A DNA stretch of 64,000 nucleotides from Bacillus sp. B1-b2 (lineage in GTDB: Bacteria > Bacillota > Bacilli > Bacillales > Cytobacillaceae): the NCBI RefSeq assembly GCF_009183415.1, contig NZ_WEHU01000009.1, positions 124,001 to 188,000 on the forward strand, written 5' to 3'. The position numbers were made by a program, and so were the translations under genes. Positions 19,108-27,645 of the stretch are shown here, in pieces. Position 1 is the stretch's first letter; each line of letters starts with the position of its first letter. The notes below the pieces were generated by a model. The model did not search any database and was not told the DNA's origin. It saw only the letters and a list, made by a program, of their open reading frames with translations.

Positions 19108-19254
19108 TTATTTACTTTTTCCAGCTTTACTTTTCACTCGATCTTTTGTAAGCGGAGCTGTATCAAACATTTTACTTGCGTTTACGTCACCAAACTCTTG
19201 TCCAAATTCTACATTTGTAGCTGCTTCTTTTTTATTTGCTTTCTTTTTACTCAT
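19108..19254 (-). CDS. Small gamma-SASP-like protein B (48 aa)
   Basis: ATG 19254 has GGGAGG upstream, inside the end of the previous gene, and starts one base after its stop. The product is basic and hydrophilic. It contains VEFGQEFGDVNA, similar to the FGTEFASETN repeat of gamma-type small acid-soluble spore proteins, flanked by Lys-rich ends. Together with the preceding gene it forms a two-gene operon. I infer a spore role from composition and motif only. An earlier in-frame start (19296) lacks a ribosome site. Confidence 0.6.
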   Translation of the reverse strand: MSKKKANKKEAATNVEFGQEFGDVNASKMFDTAPLTKDRVKSKAGKSK

Positions 19255-19255
19255 A

Positions 19256-19414
19256 TTATCTTTCCTCCCTGCCATGTTTTGAATTTCTATTTGCACCCTT
19301 CATTGGGTTTTCTTCACCCGAAAACTCTGCTGAGAACTCAGTCTCTTGTGTATTTTTCTTTGGTGTTTTGCTATATTTTTCAACCACATCATGCTCTGCT
19401 TTTCGCTTTGCCAT
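19256..19414 (-). CDS. Small gamma-SASP-like protein A (52 aa)
   Basis: ATG 19414 follows AAAAAAGGAG. The product MAKRKAEHDVVEKYSKTPKK is followed by a stretch with TEFSAEFSGEENPMKG, again an E-F-x-x-E-F-x-x-x-x-N pattern like gamma-type SASPs. It is highly charged, with no hydrophobic core, and probably disordered. It is the first gene of the tandem pair. The shared motif suggests duplication and divergence, although overall similarity between the two is low. Confidence 0.6.
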   Translation of the reverse strand: MAKRKAEHDVVEKYSKTPKKNTQETEFSAEFSGEENPMKGANRNSKHGREER

Positions 19415-19554
19415 TTAAATTTCAACTCCTTTTTTGCTTACATTCTATTTTCCGCTAGCTACCTTCAATCTATTCTTTCCTACTTTTTACAGAATGGATA
19501 AAGGGGGAAAATTAACTATTTTCATCCTACAACTGAGATTTTTTCTATTTCTGT

Positions 19555-19622
19555 CCTCACTGCGGAGCACCAGCTTTTCCTCTATTTCCCGCAGGAGTCG
19601 AGTGTCTTCCGCTACATTCCAC
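19555..19622 (-). repeat. Dispersed Bacillaceae intergenic repeat fragment
   Basis: On the minus strand this reads TAGCGGAAGACACTCGACTC followed by CTGCGGGAAATAGAGGAAAA, a wording I associate with short repeats scattered between genes in many Bacillaceae. It is GC-richer than its surroundings and carries no gene. A weaker relative is at about 12890-12930. Confidence 0.5.
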
Positions 19623-19650
19623 TAATTTTAAAATTCAATATTCAACAGGT

Positions 19651-19698
19651 AAAAAAAAGATCCGAACAACTAGAAAAAATGACTTCTAATAGTTCGGA
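19651..19698 (-). terminator. Terminator of ktrD
   Basis: TCCGAAC (19661-19667) pairs with GTTCGGA (19692-19698), with further pairing inside. On the minus strand the stem is followed by TCTTTTTTT. It lies 70 bases after the ktrD stop. Confidence 0.75.
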
Positions 19699-19767
19699 CT
19701 AATTATTGGTTGAAATACTTTTGCCCATTTACTTATGATGAACTGAAATATTTATACTTAGCAACTT

Positions 19768-21123
19768 CTAGCCTATAATAATTCTTTCTTTTGGATAATG
19801 GAAATTGTCTTTTTTCTCTTTTCCGCCAATGATATAGATAAAAGAGGTTAAGCCTATACGCCCTATAAACATTAGTAGCATAATAACACATTTTCCAAAG
19901 CTTGATAATTCTGGGGTAATCCCTAAAGACAGACCTGTAGTTCCAAATGCTGAGCATACTTCAAATAAAATTTTTATTAAAGGCAGATTCTCTGTTATAG
20001 ACAACATAATAACGGATATTAAACAAATCCCTGTAGCGAAAATAGTAACAACAAGAGATTTAATGATATCTTCTTCATGAAGCTCCCTTTTAAATAGCTT
20101 AATATGCTTATTTCCATTTGCATAATGATAAATAAATAATAAATTTAGTGCAAAGGTGGTTGTTCTTATTCCCCCACCAACAGAACTCGGTGATGCACCT
20201 ATAAACATAAGAAAACAAAAGATGAGCAAAGTTCCTGTAGATAAATGATTTAAGTCCATGGTGGTTAGTCCACCACTGCGAGTGGATGCTGAATGAAAAA
20301 AGGCATTAAAAAATATTTCGTGCCAGGTCATACCAATATAATAATGATTCCACTCAAGAAGAATCATGACAATTGTACCAAATAGTAGTAAGAACCCAAA
20401 TGTGATAGTTGTTAATTTAGTAAACAGAGAAAATCGAAAGGATGTGTTTTCTCCTTTTAAAAATAAATAATTCTTTACCTCAATTAATACAGGGAATCCA
20501 ATAGCACCTAATGTGATTAAAATAATATGAACTAATTGGACAAAATAATCATCCTTAAAGGGTGTTAATGAACCACCTGTGATATCTAATCCTCCATTAG
20601 TAGTAGCACTAACAGAAGCAAATAATCCATGTAATAAGGATCTTTTCCAATCATTATAATAATGATGAAATTGTAAAGTTAAAATAATGGCTCCAAGAAT
20701 CTCTATTATTAAAATGATCTTTATTATTTCTCTAATCAAGTTCACTAATCCTGAAAGATTGGATTGATTATGATCAAGCATAATTAGTTGTCTCTCTCTT
20801 AACCCAATTTTCTTCCGCAGCAACATCCAAAAGAAAGTTCCTAATGTCATTACTCCAATGCCACCAAATTGCAAAACTAAAATGAGAATAAAAATCCCAA
20901 AGGTACTATATGTATCTGCAATATTCACTACCGTTAATCCCGTTACACTTACAGCACTAACAGCAGTAAAAACACTATCTAGAAAGGAAACAGAAACTCC
21001 TTCTTTATGTACACCAGGCAATCGTAATAAGAGGACAGAAACACTTACCGCAATTAAGTAATAACTTGTAATAATTTGCGCTGGTGTAAATTTCTGCAGC
21101 AATTCTTTGAATCTCAAATTCAT
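19768..21123 (-). CDS. ktrD: Ktr-type potassium channel subunit (TrkH/KtrB/KtrD family)
   Basis: A 451-residue K+ translocating membrane subunit made of four M1-P-M2 repeats. Selectivity-filter glycines are visible in AVSAVSVTGLTVVN, SATTNGGLDITG, ASTRSGGLTTMD and SAFGTTGLSLGITPE. Potassium uptake needs a KtrA/KtrC RCK subunit, which is not in the window. Position next to ykrP, sspD and ykoY matches ktrD rather than ktrB. No c-di-AMP (ydaO) riboswitch is seen in the 250 bases upstream. A weak AAAGGA site precedes ATG 21123. Confidence 0.92.
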   Translation of the reverse strand: MNLRFKELLQKFTPAQIITSYYLIAVSVSVLLLRLPGVHKEGVSVSFLDSVFTAVSAVSVTGLTVVNIADTYSTFGIFILILVLQFGGIGVMTLGTFFWMLLRKKIGLRERQLIMLDHNQSNLSGLVNLIREIIKIILIIEILGAIILTLQFHHYYNDWKRSLLHGLFASVSATTNGGLDITGGSLTPFKDDYFVQLVHIILITLGAIGFPVLIEVKNYLFLKGENTSFRFSLFTKLTTITFGFLLLFGTIVMILLEWNHYYIGMTWHEIFFNAFFHSASTRSGGLTTMDLNHLSTGTLLIFCFLMFIGASPSSVGGGIRTTTFALNLLFIYHYANGNKHIKLFKRELHEEDIIKSLVVTIFATGICLISVIMLSITENLPLIKILFEVCSAFGTTGLSLGITPELSSFGKCVIMLLMFIGRIGLTSFIYIIGGKEKKDNFHYPKERIIIG

Positions 21124-21372
21124 TCTGATACATTTCCTTTCTTTCTAAAAAAATCATCAATAACTAAAAGTATAATTTATCTCCATTATCACGTACAGTT
21201 GTTTTATTATTTTTTTCCTTTAGCGGTTTTTGAGGTAAATTCTATATAAAACCGTTATACACAATCATTACCACTTATTATTATAGAAAAAACACATAAA
21301 TTAGTAGTACAGAATCATTTCTTGGTTCTATATGTATGAACAAATACTAATTGCTAATAGGAGGAAATTAGA

Positions 21373-21567
21373 ATGGCTACTACAAATAAATTATTAGTTC
21401 CTGGGATTGAACAATATATGGATAGTATAAAATATGAAATTGCACAAGAATTTGGAGTTAGTTTAGGCTCAGATACTGTAGCTAGATCAAATGGTTCTGT
21501 AGGTGGAGAAATAACAAAAAGACTTGTTCAACAAGCACAAGCTGAGTTATCAGGTAAAACAAACTAA
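21373..21567 (+). CDS. sspD: Alpha/beta-type small acid-soluble spore protein
   Basis: This 64-residue protein coats and protects DNA in the dormant spore. The germination protease site is in [10 protein letters not shown] (cleavage after Glu). The second conserved DNA-binding block is [19 protein letters not shown] lies nine bases before ATG 21373. It should be made in the forespore under sigma-G; I could not place a convincing sigma-G promoter by eye. Position between ktrD and ykoY fits sspD. Confidence 0.93.
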   Translation: MATTNKLLVPGIEQYMDSIKYEIAQEFGVSLGSDTVARSNGSVGGEITKRLVQQAQAELSGKTN

Positions 21568-21586
21568 CAGACTTATTATTTGCCAC

Positions 21587-21626
21587 GAACAAAAAAGCCA
21601 TTCAATAAGGAATGGCTTTTTTGTTC
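21587..21626. terminator. Bidirectional terminator between sspD and terC
   Basis: A 16-bp perfect stem, GAACAAAAAAGCCATT (21587-21602) with AATGGCTTTTTTGTTC (21611-21626), around an 8-base loop, between two convergent genes. Confidence 0.88.
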
Positions 21627-21643
21627 ATGAGATAATCTTTTTA

Positions 21644-22420
21644 TTATTGTGCATTACTTTCCTTTGTCTTTACAGCTTCTTTATTAGATAATAAATATCC
21701 TCCAACAGCAATTGCTACTAACACAATCCAGAATACAGCCTTCCAACCTTTTGACTCTGGAAAATGCTCATCTAGGAATCCTACTGCAGGGTGTGCTAAT
21801 GTAAATACTGCTAATTTTACACCAACCCAACCAACTATTAAGAAAGCTGCAGTTTCTAATGATGGTCTAGAATGAAGAAGTTTAACAAACCAGTTTGCAG
21901 CAAAACGCATGATAATTAAGCCAATTAATCCTCCTAAGAACATAACCATAAACTGTCCACCGTCAATTCCACCAAGTGAGAACCAACCTGTAGCTGGCAA
22001 TGTAATCGCTAGAGCAACAGCAGCTAGCATAGAGTCAATGGCAAATGCAATATCTGCCAATTCAACTTTTAACACAGTCATCCAAAAACCAGATTTTTTC
22101 TTTTCTTTTCCTTCTTTCTCTTTATCCCCTTTATTCGCGTACTTCCCATAAATATTATGGACTGCGATAAACAATAGATAAATCGCACCTATTGCTTGAA
22201 CTTGCCATACATCTACTAGGAAAGAGATCATAAATAATGTAGCAAAACGGAAAACAAATGCTCCTAGTAAACCATAAAAAAGTGCCTTTTTTTGTTGATC
22301 TGGTGGTAAATGTTTAACCATTACAGCCATAACAACCGCATTATCAGCTGCGAGTAATCCTTCTAACACAACTAAAATTAGTAATACCCATCCATATTCT
22401 AACAACATGCTAGCATCCAT
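21644..22420 (-). CDS. ykoY: TerC-family membrane protein (probable manganese exporter)
   Basis: A 258-residue protein with about seven membrane segments and the TerC motifs EGLLAADNAVVMAVMV (20-35) and DIAFAIDSMLAAVAL (near 122-137), whose acidic residues line the metal path. A Lys-rich cytoplasmic loop (KGDKEKEGKEKKKSG) separates the halves. In Bacillus, YkoY-type TerC proteins export Mn2+, partly to load secreted enzymes. The yybP-ykoY riboswitch upstream makes expression Mn-dependent. AAAGGAGG precedes ATG 22420. Confidence 0.93.
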   Translation of the reverse strand: MDASMLLEYGWVLLILVVLEGLLAADNAVVMAVMVKHLPPDQQKKALFYGLLGAFVFRFATLFMISFLVDVWQVQAIGAIYLLFIAVHNIYGKYANKGDKEKEGKEKKKSGFWMTVLKVELADIAFAIDSMLAAVALAITLPATGWFSLGGIDGGQFMVMFLGGLIGLIIMRFAANWFVKLLHSRPSLETAAFLIVGWVGVKLAVFTLAHPAVGFLDEHFPESKGWKAVFWIVLVAIAVGGYLLSNKEAVKTKESNAQ

Positions 22421-22507
22421 ACTTTTTCCTCCTTTTGTTTTTTATTTGTATACCCCCTATTTGCAGGTTTGGCTACGTTCTTTCGTTAGTATGTACAAAA
22501 GTACGCA

Positions 22508-22640
22508 AAAAAGACCTTTGCCAAATAGGCAAAGGTCTTGCAAAGCATACGTAGATGCCAACAAAGCCGATGACATTAAGTCATGAACTGACGACTTTGT
22601 TTTAGGTTTAGAACCTAAAAGCTACTCCCCTTTGAGTAGT
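22508..22640 (-). promoter_or_regulatory. yybP-ykoY (Mn2+) riboswitch with terminator
   Basis: On the minus strand AAAGGGGAGTAGC is followed by the paired CAAAGTCGTCA / GGCTTTG arm, GGCATCTACGTATG and then the terminator stem GACCTTTGCC with GGCAAAGGTC and TTTTTTG (22505-22538). This is the full architecture of the Mn2+-sensing class. Mn binding is expected to stop terminator formation and turn on the TerC gene. Confidence 0.93.
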
Positions 22641-22659
22641 ATACAAATATTATAATACT

Positions 22660-22688
22660 ATTATATCCAACTCCTAATACTTTGACAA
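22660..22688 (-). promoter_or_regulatory. Promoter of the yybP-ykoY leader
   Basis: On the minus strand TTGTCA (22683-22688), 17 bases, TATAAT (22660-22665), which would start the transcript just before the aptamer. Confidence 0.7.
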
Positions 22689-22689
22689 T

Positions 22690-23023
22690 ACAAATTTTGT
22701 TTTTTATAAACTATTTTAAATAAAACTTAAGCTCTCAGCTTGTTGAAAATGTAATTTAGGAAGATTGAATAGAATTTTTATGCCAGATGATCTACGGTTA
22801 CATGGATGAAATCCTAGAGGTTTTACGAGGAAGCCACTGAGAAAGTAATACTATTTGTATCAGTGTATAGCAAACCCTCTTAATATAAGTTAACTGTGTA
22901 ATGGCCTCTTTCCACTTGGCTTAAACTATGAGCACCTGTAACAAAAAACATCACCCTATTCAGAGTGATGTTCTTCACAAACTCCTACTACACTATTTAG
23001 GATTTTATTGACATCCTAAAAGA
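22690..23023. other. Gene-free region with a terminator
   Basis: No coding sequence is supported. The minus-strand terminator of the next gene is AACATCAC (22947-22954) with GTGATGTT (22965-22972), followed on that strand by TTTTTTG. The part at 22780-22860 (GAGGTTTTACGAGGAAGCCA) looks like an eroded dispersed repeat. Confidence 0.5.
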
Positions 23024-23509
23024 TTAAGCTTGCTTTTGCTTTTTATAAAATATGATGCTACGCTTCACTATTTCCCCAGATATTATGCCTGGAATCAAAA
23101 ATACGATTGGTAGAAAAACAGGACCTAGTAATACTCCAAATAATTCAAGCTTAGTGGAATAAAACACTCCTACTGTCACAAAATATGCACAAAATACAAA
23201 AGGTAAAAATGCGTATTCATCTTCCGTTTCCATAGCAGTGTTATAAGCATCCCACATAGCAAACATATACAAACAGGGATAAAAAAGGAGCCATTGAAAA
23301 TTCACTACCTTAATTGCCTCATCAATATCACCTAGAAAACTTAGCATAATGGCTTTATTAAAGTGACTCGCTGCGTTAATAATAAATTCCAGTATAACAA
23401 GAATGGTTCCTTTCCAATAGTTTTTCAATAATAACTGGCTGAATCCTGGTAGTGCAATACTCCACATTATCGCTTCTAATTTACTAAGCCCCTTCATCGG
23501 TATCACCAT
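23024..23509 (-). CDS. Conserved-type membrane protein of unknown function (161 aa)
   Basis: Four hydrophobic segments are visible (about 14-30, 33-50, 72-88 and 100-150 in two parts). The start region SIALPGFSQLLLKNYWKGTI resembles the PGxGQ(L)Y-type TM2 proteins of Bacillus, but no function can be assigned. MVIP..MKGL offers two starts (23509 and 23497); GGTGAT lies just before the second. It is monocistronic with a terminator about 50 bases after the stop. Confidence 0.7.
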   Translation of the reverse strand: MVIPMKGLSKLEAIMWSIALPGFSQLLLKNYWKGTILVILEFIINAASHFNKAIMLSFLGDIDEAIKVVNFQWLLFYPCLYMFAMWDAYNTAMETEDEYAFLPFVFCAYFVTVGVFYSTKLELFGVLLGPVFLPIVFLIPGIISGEIVKRSIIFYKKQKQA

Positions 23510-23918
23510 CTAATTTTCTATACCTTACTTCTGTAACTATACTGTAACATTTTTAGCTGTTATGTTACTTTTTATACACCCTCCTAAAAAATCCCAACAA
23601 ATTTACAAATCTTTTATTCTTATTACTTGAAGCTAACAAAAAAAAGAGCTCTTGGGCTCTTTTCATACTGTTGAAAAACAAAATTGTCTATGGACAATTT
23701 TGTGATAATAGAGATACCCCCTCGTAACACAATGGAAAACGAGGGATTATTCTATGCACTTCACCCATTCAAATGTGGAAATAGTAGAAAATTGAAAGAG
23801 TGATGAAATAATGTAGGATGCTTCGTACCATAGAGAATTTGGAAAAAACCACTTTTAGAAAAATAGTCGTAGAAATCCTCTTATTATCGTTACTTCCATG
23901 AAAAACAAAGGAAATAGA

Positions 23919-24050
23919 CGGAGAATTACGCCTATTTCCTTAGAACACATGAAATCGGAGGCATTTTCCTTACTTAACCGGAAAAATCCGCTTATTAGCA
24001 AGCAAATTAACAGTATATTTGCCATTAGTCGGAATTCTCCGCTTATTTTT
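23919..24050 (+). repeat. Short CGGA...TCCGCTTATT repeat units
   Basis: Four imperfect 21-base units start at 23919, 23956, 23979 and 24030. Each begins CGGA and ends near a TCCGCTTATT-like string; the last two are clearest (CGGAAAAATCCGCTTATT and CGGAATTCTCCGCTTATT). CGGA and TCCG make each unit a small palindrome. Spacing is irregular (37, 23 and 51 bases), so this is not a CRISPR. Confidence 0.6.
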
Positions 24051-24132
24051 GATGATTCCTACAAATTGGCTGTGGAATTTTTTTTACAACAAAATTATTA
24101 ATATAGCTTAATTTTTATCCAGATGATTTATG

Positions 24133-24275
24133 TTTCAGTGGTGGGACTCCTATGGAATCTGCGAGAGCTTTATACCTTGTAGGCAAAAGGCAGACCTCGG
24201 ATAAAGCTTCTCGAACCCCATGGAAAGCGAACCGAACGCCTGTAACCGAAACCAATACCTTATTTAGCGAGTTAA
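24133..24275 (+). repeat. Dispersed repeat of GTGGGACTCC...AAGCGAACCGAACGCC type
   Basis: A GC-richer block containing GTGGGACTCCTATGGAATCT, CCTTGTAGGCAAAAGGCAGA and CCCCATGGAAAGCGAACCGA. From memory this resembles multi-copy intergenic repeats of Bacillales. It contains several short inverted pieces and no reading frame of note. Confidence 0.45.
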
Positions 24276-24353
24276 TTACTTATACAAGTTTTTAACACAC
24301 TCATGTTATAAAATTGGAGGCATTTTCATTGCATAATCTTTTTCAACAAGCCG

Positions 24354-24373
24354 AAAGAGCCCTCGGGCTCTTT
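24354..24373 (-). terminator. Terminator of the aap operon
   Basis: AAAGAGCCC (24354-24362) with GGGCTCTTT (24365-24373). The stem touches the stop codon of aapP. Confidence 0.55.
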
Positions 24374-25152
24374 TATAAGATCTGTGATAAGAATAATTTT
24401 GTTCTTTCATGTTTTGGATTATCAAAGATTTCCTCTGGTTTACCCATTTCTACAATTTCTCCTTTATCAAATAACACAATTCTGTCTGCCACTTGTCTCG
24501 CAAAGCCCATCTCATGGGTTACTACTAACATCGTCATACCTGACTCCGCCAATGTCTTCATTACATCCAACACTTCTTTTACCATTTCTGGATCTAGTGC
24601 TGATGTAGGTTCATCAAATAACATGATTTTTGGTTGCATGGCTAATGCTCTAGCAATTGCTACACGTTGCTGTTGACCACCAGACAATTGACCAGGATAT
24701 TTATTCGCCTGTTCCGGAATCCCTACTCTTTCTAATAGTTCCTTTGCAATTTGTTCTGCTTTCGCTTTTTTCCATTTACGAACCCAAATCGGTGCAAGCG
24801 ATATATTCTTTAAGATGGTCATATGAGGAAATAAATTAAAGGATTGAAATACCATACCAGTTTCTTTTCGTATTTCTTCTATATTTCTTAAGTCATCTGT
24901 TAATGCAATATCATCCACTACAATGCTACCCTTTTGGAATTCTTCTAATGCATTTATCGTGCGTATAAAAGTAGATTTACCTGAACCTGATGGACCAAGT
25001 ATTACTATAACTTCCCCTTGCTTAACAGTTAAGTCTACATCCTTTAGCACATGATGATCGCCATACCATTTGTTTAATTTAGTTACCGTTATAATATCTT
25101 CTCTTTTATTTAAAGGTGTTGTTATTTTATCGACTGAGAAAACACTTTCCAT
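24373..25152 (-). CDS. aapP: General L-amino acid ABC transporter, ATP-binding protein
   Basis: A 259-residue ATPase of the polar amino acid family. Walker [11 protein letters not shown]-loop QSFNLFPHM, signature [15 protein letters not shown], Walker [13 protein letters not shown] and the switch His in VVTHEMGF are all intact. ATG 25152 has GGGGAG eight bases upstream. A longer frame to 25188 would overlap the permease and lacks a site. It is the last of four genes, 16 bases after aapM. It energises uptake through AapQ and AapM with AapJ as binding protein. Confidence 0.93.
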   Translation of the reverse strand: MESVFSVDKITTPLNKREDIITVTKLNKWYGDHHVLKDVDLTVKQGEVIVILGPSGSGKSTFIRTINALEEFQKGSIVVDDIALTDDLRNIEEIRKETGMVFQSFNLFPHMTILKNISLAPIWVRKWKKAKAEQIAKELLERVGIPEQANKYPGQLSGGQQQRVAIARALAMQPKIMLFDEPTSALDPEMVKEVLDVMKTLAESGMTMLVVTHEMGFARQVADRIVLFDKGEIVEMGKPEEIFDNPKHERTKLFLSQIL

Positions 25153-25168
25153 TTTTCTTCTCCCCTTC

Positions 25169-26368
25169 CTATCTATACCCAACTCCAAGCGACTTTTCTA
25201 TATGTTTACTTACATGTGACATTAAATAACAGAATATAAAGTAGATAAATGCGATAACAATATATAACTCCATATACTTACCTAAATATTCTGGATTAGC
25301 TGCAATTTTTTCTCCCATACCTAAGAAATCAGACAATCCTATTACCGCTACTAAAGAAGTATCTTTAAAAATCGAAATAAATTGACCTACCATAGCTGGT
25401 ATTACGGCTTTTAAAGCTTGTGGTAATATAATAAAAATCATCATTTTAGCCTGATTCAATCCTAATGCTTGTGCTGCTTCAAATTGCCCTCGTGGGATAG
25501 ACTGCAATCCACCGCGAATGTTTTCTGCTAGATATGCTGCACTAAATAGGGTAAAAGCTATCATAGCGCGAACTACATTATCTAATTGTACCCCTCCAAG
25601 AAACATCGGTAGAAGAAGCTGGGCAATAAATAATACCATGATCAAAGGCATACCCCGTATTAGTTCAATATAAATAATACAACTATACTTAATAATAGGA
25701 AGTTTACTACGTCTACCTACAGCCAACAATAAACCTAAAGGAAAAGAACAAACAATAGAAACAGAAGCCAAAATTAATGTAAGTAAAAATCCGCCCCAGA
25801 CATTAGATTTAACTGGTTCCATAATACCGAAACCATTAATGATACCCAATGAAATAGGGATATATAAAATCCATAATACTAAAATAGGAATCTTTAACTT
25901 TGGTACAAACCTTCCAATACCATAGAATAATAAAATTAATGCTACACTAGTAAATAAATAGACCTTAGATGATGCTTCTGTATAAGGTACAATGCCAAAA
26001 ACCAATAAAATAAATCCTATGGTCATTGCCACATGTCCGATAACACCTCTCCAAACACCCCATGACGCCCCAAGTAATGCCGAAAGTATAAGGATAGAAG
26101 TCCACAATCTCCATACTTCTTCTACTGGGAATTGACCCATAAATAATAATGGAAGATTCTCTGTCACTACTTCCCATTCACTTGCTACTAGAAATCCGCC
26201 TATCTTAAAAATAATATAGATAGAAAACATCAGTGTTAAGATTGTTAATATGGCATTTTTCCAGTCTTTGAATAAATTATTCTTGAGCCATAATTGTAAT
26301 TTTGTTTGATTATTCAACTTAGTTGTTTTCAACACTTTTTCCGTATTGTTCCGTTGTATATTATCCAA
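25169..26368 (-). CDS. aapM: General L-amino acid ABC transporter permease M
   Basis: A 399-residue membrane protein, far longer than usual His/Glu/Gln permeases (about 220), which is typical of the Aap/Bzt group. Extra N-terminal segments (about 35-190) come before the core permease domain. That domain carries the EAA loop in [22 protein letters not shown] and later [17 protein letters not shown]. The start is TTG 26368, two codons after the aapQ stop, with a weak site. Specificity is expected to be broad for L-amino acids. Confidence 0.9.
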   Translation of the reverse strand: MDNIQRNNTEKVLKTTKLNNQTKLQLWLKNNLFKDWKNAILTILTLMFSIYIIFKIGGFLVASEWEVVTENLPLLFMGQFPVEEVWRLWTSILILSALLGASWGVWRGVIGHVAMTIGFILLVFGIVPYTEASSKVYLFTSVALILLFYGIGRFVPKLKIPILVLWILYIPISLGIINGFGIMEPVKSNVWGGFLLTLILASVSIVCSFPLGLLLAVGRRSKLPIIKYSCIIYIELIRGMPLIMVLFIAQLLLPMFLGGVQLDNVVRAMIAFTLFSAAYLAENIRGGLQSIPRGQFEAAQALGLNQAKMMIFIILPQALKAVIPAMVGQFISIFKDTSLVAVIGLSDFLGMGEKIAANPEYLGKYMELYIVIAFIYFIFCYLMSHVSKHIEKSLGVGYR

Positions 26369-26377
26369 TTCGACTCA

Positions 26378-27547
26378 CTACCTTTCAACCAATTGGAATT
26401 TTTTATTAAACAGATTCATTACAAGTGATGTAACTAGACTAAATAATAAATAAACGCCAATAACGATTATTAAAGTCTCTATTGTATGCCCAGTTTGATT
26501 AATAATAGTATTTCCAATTCCCACTATATCCTGATAAGCCACCGCCATCGCTAAACTAGAATTTTTAATTAGATTAAGATATTGACTAGTTAGTGGTGGA
26601 ATGATAATCCGAATAGCTTGTGGAAAAATGATCAATCTTAAAGAAATGGAGCTTTTAAAGCCAAGTGCTTTTGCCGCTTCTGTCTGCCCTTTCGGAACAC
26701 CGATGATTCCAGCACGTACAATTTCAGCAATAAATGTAGAAGTATAAATAGTTAATGCAACCAATACAGATAAAAACCCAATGGAGACGGATGTTCCTCC
26801 GACAAAGCTATTACCTTCAAATGCCGGTATTGAAACTTGTAAGGGGCCATTTCCTAAAATAAAATATGTAAGAACAAAACCTACTAGAAATAATCCAATA
26901 CTATAGGTGAGAGGAAATGTTTTTTTTCCTGTTTCTATCGTGTAATTCGATAGCTTTTTATAAAAAATAAATCCTACAATACCTAATACAATCAATATAA
27001 CTACCCAAATGAATGTGTTATCCTGTAAATGAAACCATGGTACACTAGCACCTCTGTTTGAAAAATAAAAAGGACCAATTGATACAGCCTCTTGCACTTT
27101 AGGCATTTGAAGAAAAACAGCAAAATTCCAAATGAAGATTTGAACTAACAGCGGCGTATTACGAAATACTTCTACGTAAACTGTCGCAACTTTACTTAAT
27201 AGCCAGTTGTCCGATAATCTTGCAATCCCTACAACTACTCCAATAATTGACGCAAAAATAATTCCAAAAATAGAAACTTTTAGAGTATTCAACAAACCAA
27301 CAATCAATGCCCGAAAATATGGATCTGCTGGTGTATAACTAATTAAGGATTCAGAAATTGGAAAAGATGCTCTAAGACTTAAATAGTCTAAACCTAAAGT
27401 CAACCCAATTTGTTTTAAACCTGCCATAACATTTTGAATCATAAAAAAGATGACTGTTCCAACTATTAATAGGAAGATAAGTTGAAATAAAATAGGAACA
27501 ATCTTTCTATTTCTCCATACCGGAGTGGAAGTCTTCTTTAATTCCAT
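26378..27547 (-). CDS. aapQ: General L-amino acid ABC transporter permease Q
   Basis: A 389-residue permease with an Aap-specific insertion between the first membrane segments and the rest (about 150-235). The EAA motif is in AAKALGFKSSISLRLIIFPQAI, followed by NLIKNSSLAMAVAYQDIVG. ATG 27547 is served by GAGGTG six bases upstream; the GTG nine bases earlier overlaps that site. It is the second gene of aapJQMP, 98 bases after aapJ, and pairs with AapM as the channel. Confidence 0.9.
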   Translation of the reverse strand: MELKKTSTPVWRNRKIVPILFQLIFLLIVGTVIFFMIQNVMAGLKQIGLTLGLDYLSLRASFPISESLISYTPADPYFRALIVGLLNTLKVSIFGIIFASIIGVVVGIARLSDNWLLSKVATVYVEVFRNTPLLVQIFIWNFAVFLQMPKVQEAVSIGPFYFSNRGASVPWFHLQDNTFIWVVILIVLGIVGFIFYKKLSNYTIETGKKTFPLTYSIGLFLVGFVLTYFILGNGPLQVSIPAFEGNSFVGGTSVSIGFLSVLVALTIYTSTFIAEIVRAGIIGVPKGQTEAAKALGFKSSISLRLIIFPQAIRIIIPPLTSQYLNLIKNSSLAMAVAYQDIVGIGNTIINQTGHTIETLIIVIGVYLLFSLVTSLVMNLFNKKFQLVER

Positions 27548-27645
27548 GCCTTTCACCTCACATAAAAGAATAGGAGATACCTCAAAGTATTTTTATTTTC
27601 TTGAGATATCCCCTTCCTAACTATTTACAATTCATTTCTCATTTT

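Larger units (their letters stand above)
23641..24373. repeat. Gene-free 0.73-kb segment bounded by imperfect inverted repeats
   Basis: The left end (23641-23676) reads AAAAAGAGCTCTTGGGCTCT, then GTTGAAAAA. The right end (24337-24373), read on the minus strand, gives AAAGAGCCCGAGGGCTCTTT, then GTTGAAAAA. The two ends are thus inverted copies of a hairpin plus flank. Inside lie four CGGA-type units and another dispersed repeat. A 67-codon frame inside (23898-24101) follows the repeats and is not a gene. It may be a degenerate miniature element, or two related terminators. Confidence 0.45.

Noticed and set aside
21124-21372. c-di-AMP (ydaO) riboswitch before ktrD
   Set aside because: No conserved ydaO core elements were found; only short AT-rich repeats.
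23919-24050. CRISPR array
   Set aside because: The units are few, imperfect and irregularly spaced (23 to 51 bases), and no cas genes are present.
23898-24101. 67-codon reading frame in the repeat segment
   Set aside because: It follows the CGGA repeat units and has no ribosome binding site.
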